A DNA stretch of 64,000 nucleotides. Source: Tanytarsus gracilentus. Lineage: Eukaryota > Arthropoda > Insecta > Diptera > Chironomidae. Made by a program: the position numbers and the translations under genes. Under the pieces are notes generated by a model. The model ran no database searches. It saw nothing but the letters and a program-made list of their open reading frames with translations, and had not been told where the DNA came from. Positions within the stretch are counted from its first letter, which is position 1; every line of letters starts with the position of its first letter. The stretch covers positions 1,922,001 through 1,986,000 of the forward strand of contig JAXRKN010000043.1 in assembly GCA_038502055.1 (NCBI GenBank), read 5' to 3'. This document shows positions 41,501 through 53,300 of this stretch, one piece after another.

Positions 41501-44500
41501 GACGGAAATGCGAGCATATAAGCGTTACCACACTAGTGTGGGTTACGCTAAAAAAGGGACGAAACGGAATTATTTGTGTCAATATTTGTGCAGTCGCATT
41601 ACTCTCTCTCGACTGTTATATAGACAGTACAATTCCTGTATCAACACAATGCTCACTTTTTTCCTGCTGCTGCTTTTTTTCTCGAAAAAGGCAATTTTGC
41701 TCATGTGAAACTTTTACCCCGAAAAAAAATGGGCAAAAGTTGGAAATGAAAAGCAATTTTTACGCTTTCAAAGACACGCGAGCGGAAAATGAGGTGGTTT
41801 CAATGGCACACGCATGCTGATATCGCACACACGCATATTGCCAGGACTAAAGTTGCCAATGACATGAAAGTTAAAGGTGCGAAAATTGTTATTTATCACG
41901 TGAAAATTAATTGGTTGGAGATTTGCCAGAATTAGATTTGTTTTTTGCTTTAATCCGTTAAAAAACAAATTTAAAAATTTTTCTTCCTCATTTCAAAAAT
42001 TCAGCTCAAAAATTGCTCAGTCTCTCAAGGCCTAACGAATCTCACGAAAAAAAACTTTCACTTCATGTTTACTTCTTCATCATCGCATCGACTCTCATGC
42101 TTACATTCATTGTGTTATTTGCAATATAACATGGAAGAAAAAATTTGCATTCGAGGTCATTTTAATTTCATTCCGTCGGCGCATTTCAACCTTGACTAAG
42201 AGCATTTTCAATGTCTCGTCAGTCAGTCATTGACATCGTCGATGCCGCTTGTCTATTAAATGAAAATTGAGGTTAATGTGAGATGAAGAATAATTTTTTT
42301 TTCGCAATATGCACTCACGATTTTCAAATTATTACTCGAGACAATCCCATCGTGCATAAATTTGATGGTATCTAAGCGCGAGGATGGTAGCGTGAGTGTA
42401 AAGCTTATGAAATCATCAAATATTTGTCGGAAGGTGCAAACAGACACGAGGTGGCATCATTAAAAATGTTGTGGGAAGATAAAAAAAATTAAAATAAATT
42501 AAATAAATTTTTTAACGTAAAATTTTATTTTCCATCATTTATTCACAACTCCCCTGTTAGCACCATAAAACCAGTTGAGCCACGAAGAATATTCTAATTT
42601 GTGATAATCGCACATAAAAATTCTCGCTTTTAACGGTGCTCTTCGTGTGAAAAGTTTTTTACAGAAAAAAATATTTTCGTTGAAAATGAAAATGAGAAGC
42701 GCGTGCAAGAAGAAGAAGTGGAAGACTTATATAATGTGGGTTAGTAGTGGCGGCAAAAAAGAGTCAACCAGTTTCACTTTTTTCGGATAACGTAATATTT
42801 TTCTTCTCTCTCGCCAAACTCGTTTTTTTATTCCGAAATCGGCAACTGCACTATCGGCACATGGAAAAAATGTCGAAGACAGGTTTTAATATATATTTTA
42901 TTTCGGCATCATTATGTGTGCGAGTCTGTGTTGAGTAATCGAAAAAAAAAGATCTAATGCAAACATCAACGAAATCTCTCAATTTCACTTTCATTTCGTC
43001 TGCAAATGTCGCAGCAAAATTTATTTATGTGGGAAAGAAAATATGAATTGAATTATTGGTGAAATATATTTATTGGGTTTCTGCCTCTAGGGCGCGAGAT
43101 GATTCCACACAATGTGATGATGACAGACTAGCTCACATGAAATTGAAACATTCTGCTTGGCATTTGAGATAATATTATTTTAGAAATGGGAGGTTTGAAG
43201 AATTCAATGGGTGTGGACGGAAAAAATGGGAAGTTTTTAATACAATTAAAATTAATTTCAAAATTTTATATTCTTATCATTTTCATTTTACACAAATTTA
43301 AAACTTTGAAACAAATCTAAACCCATTAACAAACATAAACTATTTAAATCAAAAGTAGAAAGCATCGAATCCATTATTGATAGTTGATACTTCTCCATAA
43401 ATATTCTCGAATATTTTTGTAAACTGCAAGTGAGTTGAATTGATTGTGAATCGAAAAAGATTTGCATATAATAATAAAGTTTTCTCTCACTAATGGCCCT
43501 CAGCATACACATCTTGATCGGAAATAGTTTTTGGGGTGAGCAAACAACCTAAAAAGCTTTTTCGAGAAGAAATTTATGCAAAAATTGATTGTTGAAAATT
43601 GAATGAATTCTAAAATTTCCATTTTACGATATTCAGGTTAAAGTTTGAAGAATTTATTTTGGTGTTAGGAATTTTTAGCAATTTCTGAAGTATGGATTTG
43701 ATTTGTATGAATTTTAATATAGATTTCAAGATTTTGGGAGTGGACAAAATTTAATTAAGATTAAAAAGCGATTAAAATTTCAATCACGTTCAAAAATTTC
43801 ACATCAAAATCACAGCAACAATTCACAAATTTATATCTCAAATTCACAGCGGAGTGAACAAAATAGAGACACACATCGAAAGTTTACGACATTGCCGAGT
43901 GAAAATCTTAATCTTTGACCATAAACTGCAGGCAATGAATCACACATCGTCGCTTGCCATGTCGATTTATCGTCTCCTTTTCTCCAAATATCGATACACA
44001 GCAGTAAGCAAACATGGAACTGTTTTACAACTCAGAGATTAATTTCATAATTCCCTCATCGTCATTTTACGACCTTGTCTGTAAATCCCTCAAGTGCTCT
44101 CTTCGTAAAATCCCCCCATCCACAGATCTGGATGCTATACGGGTTTTGCCATTAGTAAATTACACTATGTTGTGTAGAGATATTAAATCTCATCAAAAAA
44201 TTTATGGATCGAGTGGCAAGGGGTGGAAATTTCCTCGTCAATTTCCTTCTCAATAAATTTCCCATCACAACCGGAAGTTATCGCACCTTGGCAATGAGCG
44301 ACCATTAATACAGGAAAGCAAGAGAAGTAGATTGGAAATTGTTGCTATTAAGATGTATAAAACTTAACTTGTACATATTTTTTTATGATTTGCGCATAAA
44401 TTTATAGACTTTATATCCGGCAAGCACTCACTGAAGGAGTTTGAATAATAATAAAAAATTTGTAGGGTGGAATTGACGACGATATTCATGGCACTTCTGA

Positions 44501-47500
44501 AATCAATCCCGTTATTTATGGGTGAATTGGAAAATATTAAAAAGCTAGTAAGCGAGTTCAATCTTTTTATTATATCACGTTTTCGTAACTTATAAACTTT
44601 AATGATATGTTATTACTGGAATATTCTCGAGTGCTCGCTTTTGCTCCGCATCCTGTGAACCCATTTGGGAACTTTTTGTAACTTTTGAACTAAAAATTGA
44701 ACTGAATGTTTAAATTCAATATTTGAACTTAAAATTTTAAATTCAAAATTTAAACCAACAAAAAATAGTTTTAAAAAACTGTTTCAAGTTTAAAACTTAA
44801 AAGTTTCCTCACTGGGTTAAAAGCATCTCGCTCAATTTTCGATTTGCCATTCTCAATGATGTTGTTTGTTATTACATTTCTCCATGCGGTGATGACGGCA
44901 TCGGTGGCAGCAAAATGCGAATATAAAACGCATAAATTATGCCATAAAAATGATAAGCCGTTGTGTGTGGTCATAAAATCATGTCTTTACTCATATCTTT
45001 GTCGGCTGCAAGGTCAAGGATTAGATGAAAGGAGAATATTTTTTATTCTATGCGTGCGTGGCCACAACATGTATCTTTATCTTAATTAATCATTATATCA
45101 CATCATCATAGAGAGCGAATTTTCCTCTTCTCACTTGCCATCGCATGCGATCATGCCTCGATGCTGCTCTTTTTTACCATCTTTATCCAATTTTTATTTC
45201 ATCGCACGCATAAGCGCATAACATGATGCTCCTTAGAATTCAGCTAAAAATTTTATAAAAATAAAAGATAAAAATATTTTTAAGAAATTAAAAATCCAAA
45301 ATTCAAAAAAACTTTTATGGTGAAAATTTCTGCCAACTTCAACTGAATAATTTTTTCCTTTTCACATCGTTTTTATTTTCCTCTTCCGATTCACACACAA
45401 CACATCCCCATAATGTATAAATATACAAAACGGTATGATGATGATGATAAGACGATTCAAGTGAGTGAGTAAATACGAGTGAGCTTTTTCACGAGCGTAA
45501 AATAAAAATAAGAAGAAAAAAGCTTAGTGCTTTGTTAATCTGTTTGCTTTTTTCCTTTCATTCTCTTGCTTTCGCTTTTTTTTCGGGGTAAAAGGACCAA
45601 TTATTTTCTTGACTTAAACGCTTTTGCCGCAAGTCAACATTACACGAAATTTTCTGTGGTCATAAAATGTTGAACCACAGCAATAATAACACGCTTGTAT
45701 ATTACATAAAAAAATTGTCAATTTTTGAGCAATAAAGGTTTTTATCGTCGAATTAAAGTTTATGATGCGTAAGGCGGAAGTTATGAAATATTTTTCTTTT
45801 AATGGTCGAGCAGGGGTTTAGGAAAGTTTTCTAGGGATGTAAAAATAATTTAACTAGTCTTTGGTAATTTTTAAATAATTTTGGATTTGTAAATTTTCAA
45901 AATATTTTTTTGAACATCAATTTTTACTTGTGACATTTTTATTTAAAAATCGATGCAGAAAAATTCTACACGCGCCGGTAAGGCATTCCAAAGCTCGCAG
46001 TCATATAAAATAAAATTATCACGATTTCTTTCCGCCTCAAAGTCATCAAAAGTCACATCAGCGAAAGAAAAATTTCTTCAACTTTAATATAAAAAAAATT
46101 CTTCTCCTCCGCGCGTTGATTATCATGCAATTTATGTTCTGCATTGAATTATGGCGTGCTATAAATATTTCATTTAATATCTGAGCCGATTTTTCATACA
46201 TTTCTCTCTCATGTTTTACAGTTATTGCCCAAGACAACTTCAAATGTCCAGACGATTATGGATTCTATCCACATCACAATTCTTGCGATAAGTACTGGAA
46301 GTGCGACAACGGAGCAGCAGAATTGAAGACATGCGGAAATGGTCTTGCTTTTGACGCCACAGATCCAAAGTATTTGTCAGAAAACTGTAAGTCAATTAAT
46401 GACTAACTTTTGTGAATTAAGTAATCAATTTTTTTATCCTTCCCTCGCAGGTGATTACCATCATAATGTTGAATGCGGTGACCGCTCCCAACTCGGTGAG
46501 TAAGCAATAAAAATTTGCATGTTACAAAGTCAGGAATGTGCATTTAAAACTCCGAGCTCGTAAAATCATCAAGACCACTTTCATTAGTTCTTATTTATTT
46601 TCTCTCTTTTTGTGCCCTTAATTGAAACATATTTCACCCTTATTTTGCTGTTGTCTCGACTTTCTTGAAGTAAAACTTTAAACTGAATGAGAGTGAGACT
46701 GCATTATGTTTACACTTTTGTATCCTTACTCTCGCTCTTACTTCCATGCTTATTCATCTTCACTTAAACTGTGAAGAGTATGTAAAAAAACAGGGGTGGA
46801 AACTTAAAAAGATTTGAGAGCTTTTTAATAAAAAATTATTTACAGAAATTTTTAAGATTTTCAAATCCTTGAGCTCTTCATTCCTCTTTAATCACCATCA
46901 CACACCCATGCTATGCATTTATTCATGCCAGTTAGTTTGTCTCCATGTGAAACTTGCGAGCTTTTTGTTAAAATATTTTTACGATGATAAATAGAAAGTG
47001 CTTTAAAAAGAGTGAACAAAAAAGCGAAAGATAAAAGCAGAAAAAAAACTGGACGATGGTTTTTGTCCTTTGATGAATTTTTATCAGAGCTAAATTAACT
47101 CAGAATTTTATTATTCATGAAAGGTCATTAAGAGAGAAAAAGAAAAAAATTCTTGAATTCGTTTGAAGTCTGTTGGATCATTAAGAAGTGAAAAAGGTTT
47201 CTTAAAGTGGTGAAAAAGTTTTTAATAAAGTCAAGATTTTTTTCAACAAAAGTAAATTCTTAAAAGCTTCAAAAATTTCTACAATCACCGCTGAAAGCTT
47301 GACTTGATGTCATCAAACCACACAACAAGTCAAACCACCGCTTTTCAGCTTTTCCCTTTGAAATCATCTGCTCTAATTTTTCCTCTCTCACTTTTCCGCT
47401 TTTGCCTATTGGCCCAAATTTTCTGCTCCGCTAAGTCGGTTGGCGTTCATTCGTGACATACGCCTTATGCATCCATCCTAGAGTGTGTTATTGATTCAAC

Positions 47501-50310
47501 TAATTAATATGTGTTAATGATGAAAAAGTGGCAAAAAGCAACATTGTGAATTAAAAACAGGGTTGGTCACTTAAAAATTAATTTAAAATCTGTTAAAAAA
47601 ATCAAAAATATTTTAAGAAAAAAAACGTTAATATTTTCAAAAGTGTCCACCCCTTGATGAATAAAATGACCATTATGTGATTTCTCTCGCCTGCATAACA
47701 CCGAAAGCGATAAAGCCGAGATGTTAAGGCCAATGAACCCCAATGAAAGATTTCATAATCGTCATACATGTCATAAAAATGCCATTTGTGTAATGATCGG
47801 AATGCGACTGGTGACTGAATGAACGTAAACGACGCGCCAAACTGAGTTGATTACTCAAAAAAAATGCTTTCGAGATAATTAGTGACAGCACATAAAATGT
47901 CGCACTTTATAATCGGTTAAATTGCGATTTGTGGTTTTTTGATAGAAATTTTCAAAATTGTTCATCATAAATCTTTCTTGAGACCACCAGCGACGGTGTT
48001 TAGAGCATTCTGCACTAATAAATCACAAATGAGCTCAGTTTAAATGTGAAAGGGTTAATGAAAAGTCGTTGATAAAAATTCAAACAGAATAAAATTTAAA
48101 TCTTAATTTTTTTCACTAAATCTCCTCACGTCAATCTTCCTCAAGTGCCATCAACACTTAATAGTTTCGACGAAAAATTCTTTGACCTCCTACTTCTCCA
48201 CCCATCCATTAAATCCCTGCCATAAGGTTCACATAAATACAAACTCAGCACCCTCGCGGCTGGCCAATGTAGAATTAAAGTCACAACATGCCCGAGAGAG
48301 AGGAAAAAATAACTTTAATGACTGGTTTCATTTTTTTCCGAGATATTAAATCACTTTTATTATTTTTGGACTCTCCGTGTGACTTTAATAGGCATTGAGT
48401 GAGGCAATTTTTTGCTCTAATTTTTGGTCATTTTCGTTTAATTGATTAACAGCAATTTTCTACTGTTTTTGGATGGAATTTTTGCTTTCGACTTCTGGTT
48501 TTCATGTCAGCGAGGAATTTCGAATGCGAGGGGTAGAAATTGATTTTTTTAAATGGCTTAAAACAGTTTTTTAATAAAGTATTAAATTTCATATGGAAAG
48601 TTGTTTAACTTTTAAAATTGCACAGTTTTAATGCCTCGACACCCCTTGACCACTAAGTCTTATTATTTAATGCATGACAGCCGAGTAAGTGAGCAAAAGA
48701 GAGAAAGGTTGATGGTGGCGGCATTTCATAATAAGCGTTATAAATTAATATTCACGCAAAGGGGGTATTAAAAACACTTTTTAAATACTCCGAGTCCGTT
48801 GCCCACTTTTTTATATATACCATCATAAATAACATTAAAAATGCGGCCCAGTCATTAATTAATATTTTAATTCAATTAGCCATTTTTGGCCATTGTTGAA
48901 TATTGAGCCTGATGTTTGCTTGCTTTATTTACATGCGAGAAAGTAGTGGTCGGTACACATTGTTGCAATAATGGATCGTATATGTACAAAATACAACAAA
49001 CACTGAGTCGACAGGGAGCTGATATGAGCTCATTGGAATTTATTAATGTACAGTGCATTCATGAGCTTTAGGGAATGCATGGATGAGCTTTATTTTCGAA
49101 GAGGTTTAATGGACATTTTGAAGGGGTTGAGTCTATTTAAATTTTTGAATGTTTTTCTAAATGTTTTTGGTCTACAACTCAAATCCCAACCACAGTTAAT
49201 TCTCATTGGGATCATAAATAATTTCTCGCATTTTCCATTCGCGAACACAAAATGAAAATTAGTTGAGAAAATATTTAGCTTGTCATGTGCCGTTGTGTGT
49301 TATTAAATATTAATTTAACATCTGCTAATTTTTCAGAACCACCAATTTCCTCGAATCATTGCCCACGTTTATATGGAATTTTCGCCGACGAGGCTAAATG
49401 CGATGTTTTCTGGAACTGCTGGAATGGCGAAGCTTCAAGATATCAATGCTCACCCGGTTTAGCTTATGACCGTGAATCTCGTGTGTGCATGTGGGCCGAT
49501 CAAGTTCCAGAGTGCAAAAACGAAGGTGAATTTAACTTTTATTTAATAAATGTTTCAAATTAACTTTTTAATTTTTAACAGAGGTCGCCAACGGATTCGC
49601 TTGCCCTGCTGCCGGTGAGATCTCAAACGCTGGATCTTTCTCACGACATGCTCATCCAGAAGACTGCAGAAAATATTACATCTGTTTAGAGGGTGTTGCC
49701 CGCGAGTATGGCTGCCCTATTGGCACAGTATTCAGTAAGTTTTAAAACTGTTGCTTGCATTTAAAAATATAACTACATTTAAATTAAAAAATCTTTCTTT
49801 ACTATTTTAGAAATTGGCGATTCTGATGGATCAGGAAACTGCGAAGATCCAGAAGATGTTCCCGGATGGTGAGTGTCGATTTAATTTATTCAAAAATGGA
49901 TGATTTTTAAATTTTAAAGTGTGCTTGACTCCAACACTGAATGAAAAAACATCCATAAAAAAATTGTCAACAATTAATTCAATATTTGCAAAATTCATTA
50001 TTCACGTCATTACCTTTACATCAACATCACTCAACATTTACATATTCACACATGTTAAACACTAATGAATTAATTAATTTTGCATTTTTTAACGAATCAT
50101 ATTTTTCCTCTCTCTAACCATCTTTATCTCTATTTTCTCTATCTGTTTTCATGATGTTAACCCACTCCACCCCAACCACAAAATAACAGTGAGGACTACT
50201 ATGGTGATCTCGACCTTAAGAACATTAGAAAGAGCGAACTCTTAGCCGGCTTGGCAAATGCTGACTCTCGTGGACCTGCTCACAAAAAGAAACAAAACAC
50301 TAACAATTAA
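32543..50310 (+). CDS. Gasp: Gasp (obstructor-C / CPAP3-C) chitin-binding protein, isoform A
   Basis: Coding exons: 32,543-32,582, 46,222-46,386, 46,451-46,495, 49,337-49,525, 49,582-49,734, 49,811-49,868 and 50,190-50,310. Their sum is 771 nt, 256 aa plus TAA, in frame throughout with GT..AG introns. Residues 1-16 are a signal peptide (MKQIALVIALFGAVIA). Three CBM14 (peritrophin-A) domains follow, each with six cysteines: C22/35/41/51/69/77, C92/105/111/121/134/143 and C154/175/181/191/208/217. Blocks such as CPDDYGFYPHH, CDVFWNCWNGE, CMWADQVPECKNE and GCEDYYGDLDLK are the Gasp signature, and length matches the roughly 250-aa family. Known role of the family: secreted chitin-binding protein that organises apical chitin in embryonic trachea, cuticle and other ectodermal linings. 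Exon 1 holds only the UTR and signal peptide, and introns after exons 1-5 are phase 1. The long first intron is a likely home for enhancers (inference). Confidence 0.97.
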
Positions 50311-53300
50311 AATTTAGTTAAAATTATTGATTTTGTATAAAAAATCTCCTCATTCCTCGATTCCCTCCCTCATCCTCGTCCATATGCCATGTCCATGTGT
50401 GTTTTACTGACACAATTATCCAGCAATAAATTATTTTTTATTGAATAAATTTTCTCTTAATTGAGGGAGAGTTTAAAGACATTTTCCTTCCTTAATTCCT
50501 CAAAGAGGGGCAAATCACTAAAAAAATCCACATTCCAAAAATTACAGAGTAAAACAACCCTTGACAATTTCCAAAAAATGGTGAATTCATCTTAATTGCC
50601 CCTCAATAATTTCCTTCTCCTTTTTCCATTTTCATAATTTTAATTAGATTTTTAATTTTTCTCCCAAATCCTTTTTTTAATTTCATTCAAAAAAAATCAC
50701 AAGTTAATTAAAATTTTAATCATAGACTGTGCTTTTAAAATAAACAAAAAATAAAAAATCTCTCGAAATCGTATTTTGAAAATGTTTTTTTAATTTGCTG
50801 CAGGGAATTTGTTGGACATAAAAATTAAACTTTTATATAATCTCTTTGATTCATTAAATTTTACAACTCCTTACGAAGGAAATTTACAGAAATTTAAAAG
50901 CTTAAAGAGCTCTGAAAAGTTTCAATAGGGACAAATTTTTCCTTTGACAAAAAGTTTCTATGAGCTTTTTCTGAAATCAGACGAAGGCAATGTCACTTTT
51001 ATTTGATTCAAAGGGTGGGCGACTATGGTTGTTTTAAATTTAAATTTTTAAGTTTTAGAATTTTAATTATAAATAATTTATTGTAAATCATTCAAAAAAA
51101 ATTCAGCCTGAGCTTCTTCCCCCTTTCATCAGTAAATTATAAAGCATCGAAAATTTTAATCCCATCAAGAGAGTTGAAAAATATTTTGACATCACAAGTA
51201 AAAGTATCAAAAGCAACAATGTTAAAGAGCCGTAAATAAAATTTTTCACAAGCTTTAAAAAAATAAAAAATTTACAACTAAAATTTTCGAGGCATTTGGA
51301 AATAAACAGAGAAAGGAAAAATTAAATCTGATGTTGAAGACTTTTCTTTTTTCTTGTTTGTTCTTTTCTTATAATCCGGATTAATTTGATATTTAGCAAC
51401 AAAAGATCATGAATGGAGTAAATGAAAAAGGTTTACATTCAACTCTTTTTACGTAATTCCTGTGCGCTTGAATTCGGTTGTAGGTTTTATAAAAGTTAAA
51501 TAAAAGAAAGTAAATTAGAAAGGGAAAAATAGTCCAACATCCTTTGCGGTGAATTTGAGGGAGATTTGATACCAAAAGTATATGAAAAAATCGACCACAA
51601 GGATTTCTCGAAGAAAGGAAAACTCGGAAGTAAATAGAAAAAGGGAGAAAAGCGAACATAATGAAAAATTGCTTTGTTTTATCGCCTTTTCATGTTCCTC
51701 AATTGTTCATATATTTACTAATAAATTGAGGCAGTATTCAATAGCTCATAGGAAACATACGGCGTTGGCCGTCAATCTTCGCAACCTCAAGCACATGCTG
51801 AGAAATGAATTTTTATCTACATCGCCACAACTCACGATGATCATCACTAAATTTATTTCTCTTTGCTCTATTATTGCAATTCATTTTTCATGTTCGCATT
51901 GTTTCTCCTCACATTTCATTCCATTTTTATTTATTTTTCTCTCTCACTCGCATTGTTCCATATGACAACTTTGACAATTCATCGCTAACAAAAGCGGGAG
52001 CAAGAATAAAAGTTCATTTTAGCAGTGTAAGATGATGATGACATCGCACACCGAGCGTGAGAGACGAGATGATAAAAGAAAGGGAGAAAACTATTAAAAC
52101 AAGGGGTGGACGATTGTGACAAAATTTATTAATTCAAATTAAATTTTTTTAAATTTGTAGAAAATAATTTTTAATTTCTAAAAACACTTTCCACCCCTTA
52201 ATCGTCAACCCCTCAAAAAAAGATGAAAATAATTTTTATCTTCTCCCTTTCATGTTGCAATTTTTTTACAAGACAAACTTTTTTTGCCTTTTCTTCTATC
52301 GCGTTGAATTTCTTCTCATCTTTCATCTTTAAACGTTTTTCGAGCTCATCGCTGTGTGCACATTTTTCTCACTATAAAAGCAACAGACAAAAGAGGATGA
52401 AATTAAAAAATGCTTGCAAAGTTCTTTAAACATTTTTTGTCATCATTTCTCACATGAAAAAAAGTGTCATTACTTCTCTTCTTTTTTGTGCAACATATTT
52501 TTAATGTTGTTTAATATTTTTTCTCTTCTTTTGTTGCAATTTTTACTCACATCATCTTCCTGAGCTAAAAAAAGTTTATTCTTCGCTTGTGCACTTTATC
52601 AACTTTTCATTTCCCAAATATTGCACGTCAGATGAGAAATTTTTCTTTTTTAAGAATGAAATGGAGAAATTGACAATTTTTCTTTTTCGTAATTGTTTGC
52701 TGGTCGGTTTGAGTTTGAGACAGTATAGTAAAGAGTTTTAAAAATTTCATCTCTATTTTTTTCTATTTTTATTAACTAATCATGATTGAAATGAGTTAGT
52801 TAAAATAAATTTTTTTTATCAACAATTCATTTATGAATTTTATTTAAATTAACATCGACAGAAATTAAAAAAGTTTTTCCATTCAATTTTATGTTAAATC
52901 AACAGCTTTTTTAATCTAAAATTCTAGGAATATTCGCTTGATTTATAATTAAATAAAAACAACTCTTGGAAGGATTTATACATACCAATAACATCATTAT
53001 TCATAATATTACCTTCAGCCATTACATCAAACATAAAAAATCTTTAATTTATTTAATTTAAAATAATTTCAAGGATTATTTAATTATTTTCTTTCTTTTT
53101 CAAAAAATTCTCAACATTTGCTGCTGAAAAATAAAAAACTATGAAACAAAAAACGCTTCCTTAGTGAGGGTAAGTTGAATACAACATGATCATTATTTAA
53201 AACTTGCTTTGAAAGTTTAAACATGGGATGAAACCTTTTTAATTTTTAACAAACAAATTTCTGTTAAATTTTAAGATTAGTTAAAAATTTAAATTTGTAA

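Larger units (their letters stand above)
40561..41548. mobile_element. Composite repeat element with 11-bp terminal inverted repeats
   Basis: GCGTAACCCAC at 40,561-40,571 is exactly repeated in inverse orientation as GTGGGTTACGC at 41,538-41,548. Between them lie two minisatellites (40,598-40,756 and 40,871-41,245), a GC-richer single-copy stretch (about 41,250-41,460) and a 7-bp repeat (41,471-41,505). The interior differs in base composition from the surrounding intron. The right end is also an imperfect 29-bp palindrome centred on CACTAGTG (41,521-41,549). There is no transposase frame and no clear target duplication, so this would be non-autonomous or a relic. The boundaries are inferred from the inverted repeats only. 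Confidence 0.5.
32583..46221 (+). other. Gasp intron 1 (13.6 kb), no embedded gene recognised
   Basis: A GTAAGT donor at 32,583 and a TTTTACAG acceptor ending at 46,221 define this intron. No nested gene is supported on either strand. It contains the composite minisatellite element at 40,561-41,548, listed separately, and a cluster of palindromic AATCAATTA/TTGATT motifs at 37,804-37,855. An unconvincing 44-codon frame runs from 38,068 to 38,202 (+). A frame at 44,844-45,089 has a hydrophobic start and several cysteines but is probably spurious. The remainder is AT-rich DNA without visible structure. Confidence 0.7.

Noticed and set aside
44844..45089. 81-codon frame with a hydrophobic start and several cysteines
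   Set aside because: It sits in Gasp intron 1, uses repetitive CATAAA/TGCCATAAA-type sequence typical of the non-coding DNA, overlaps an equally long minus-strand frame, and matches no cysteine framework I know.
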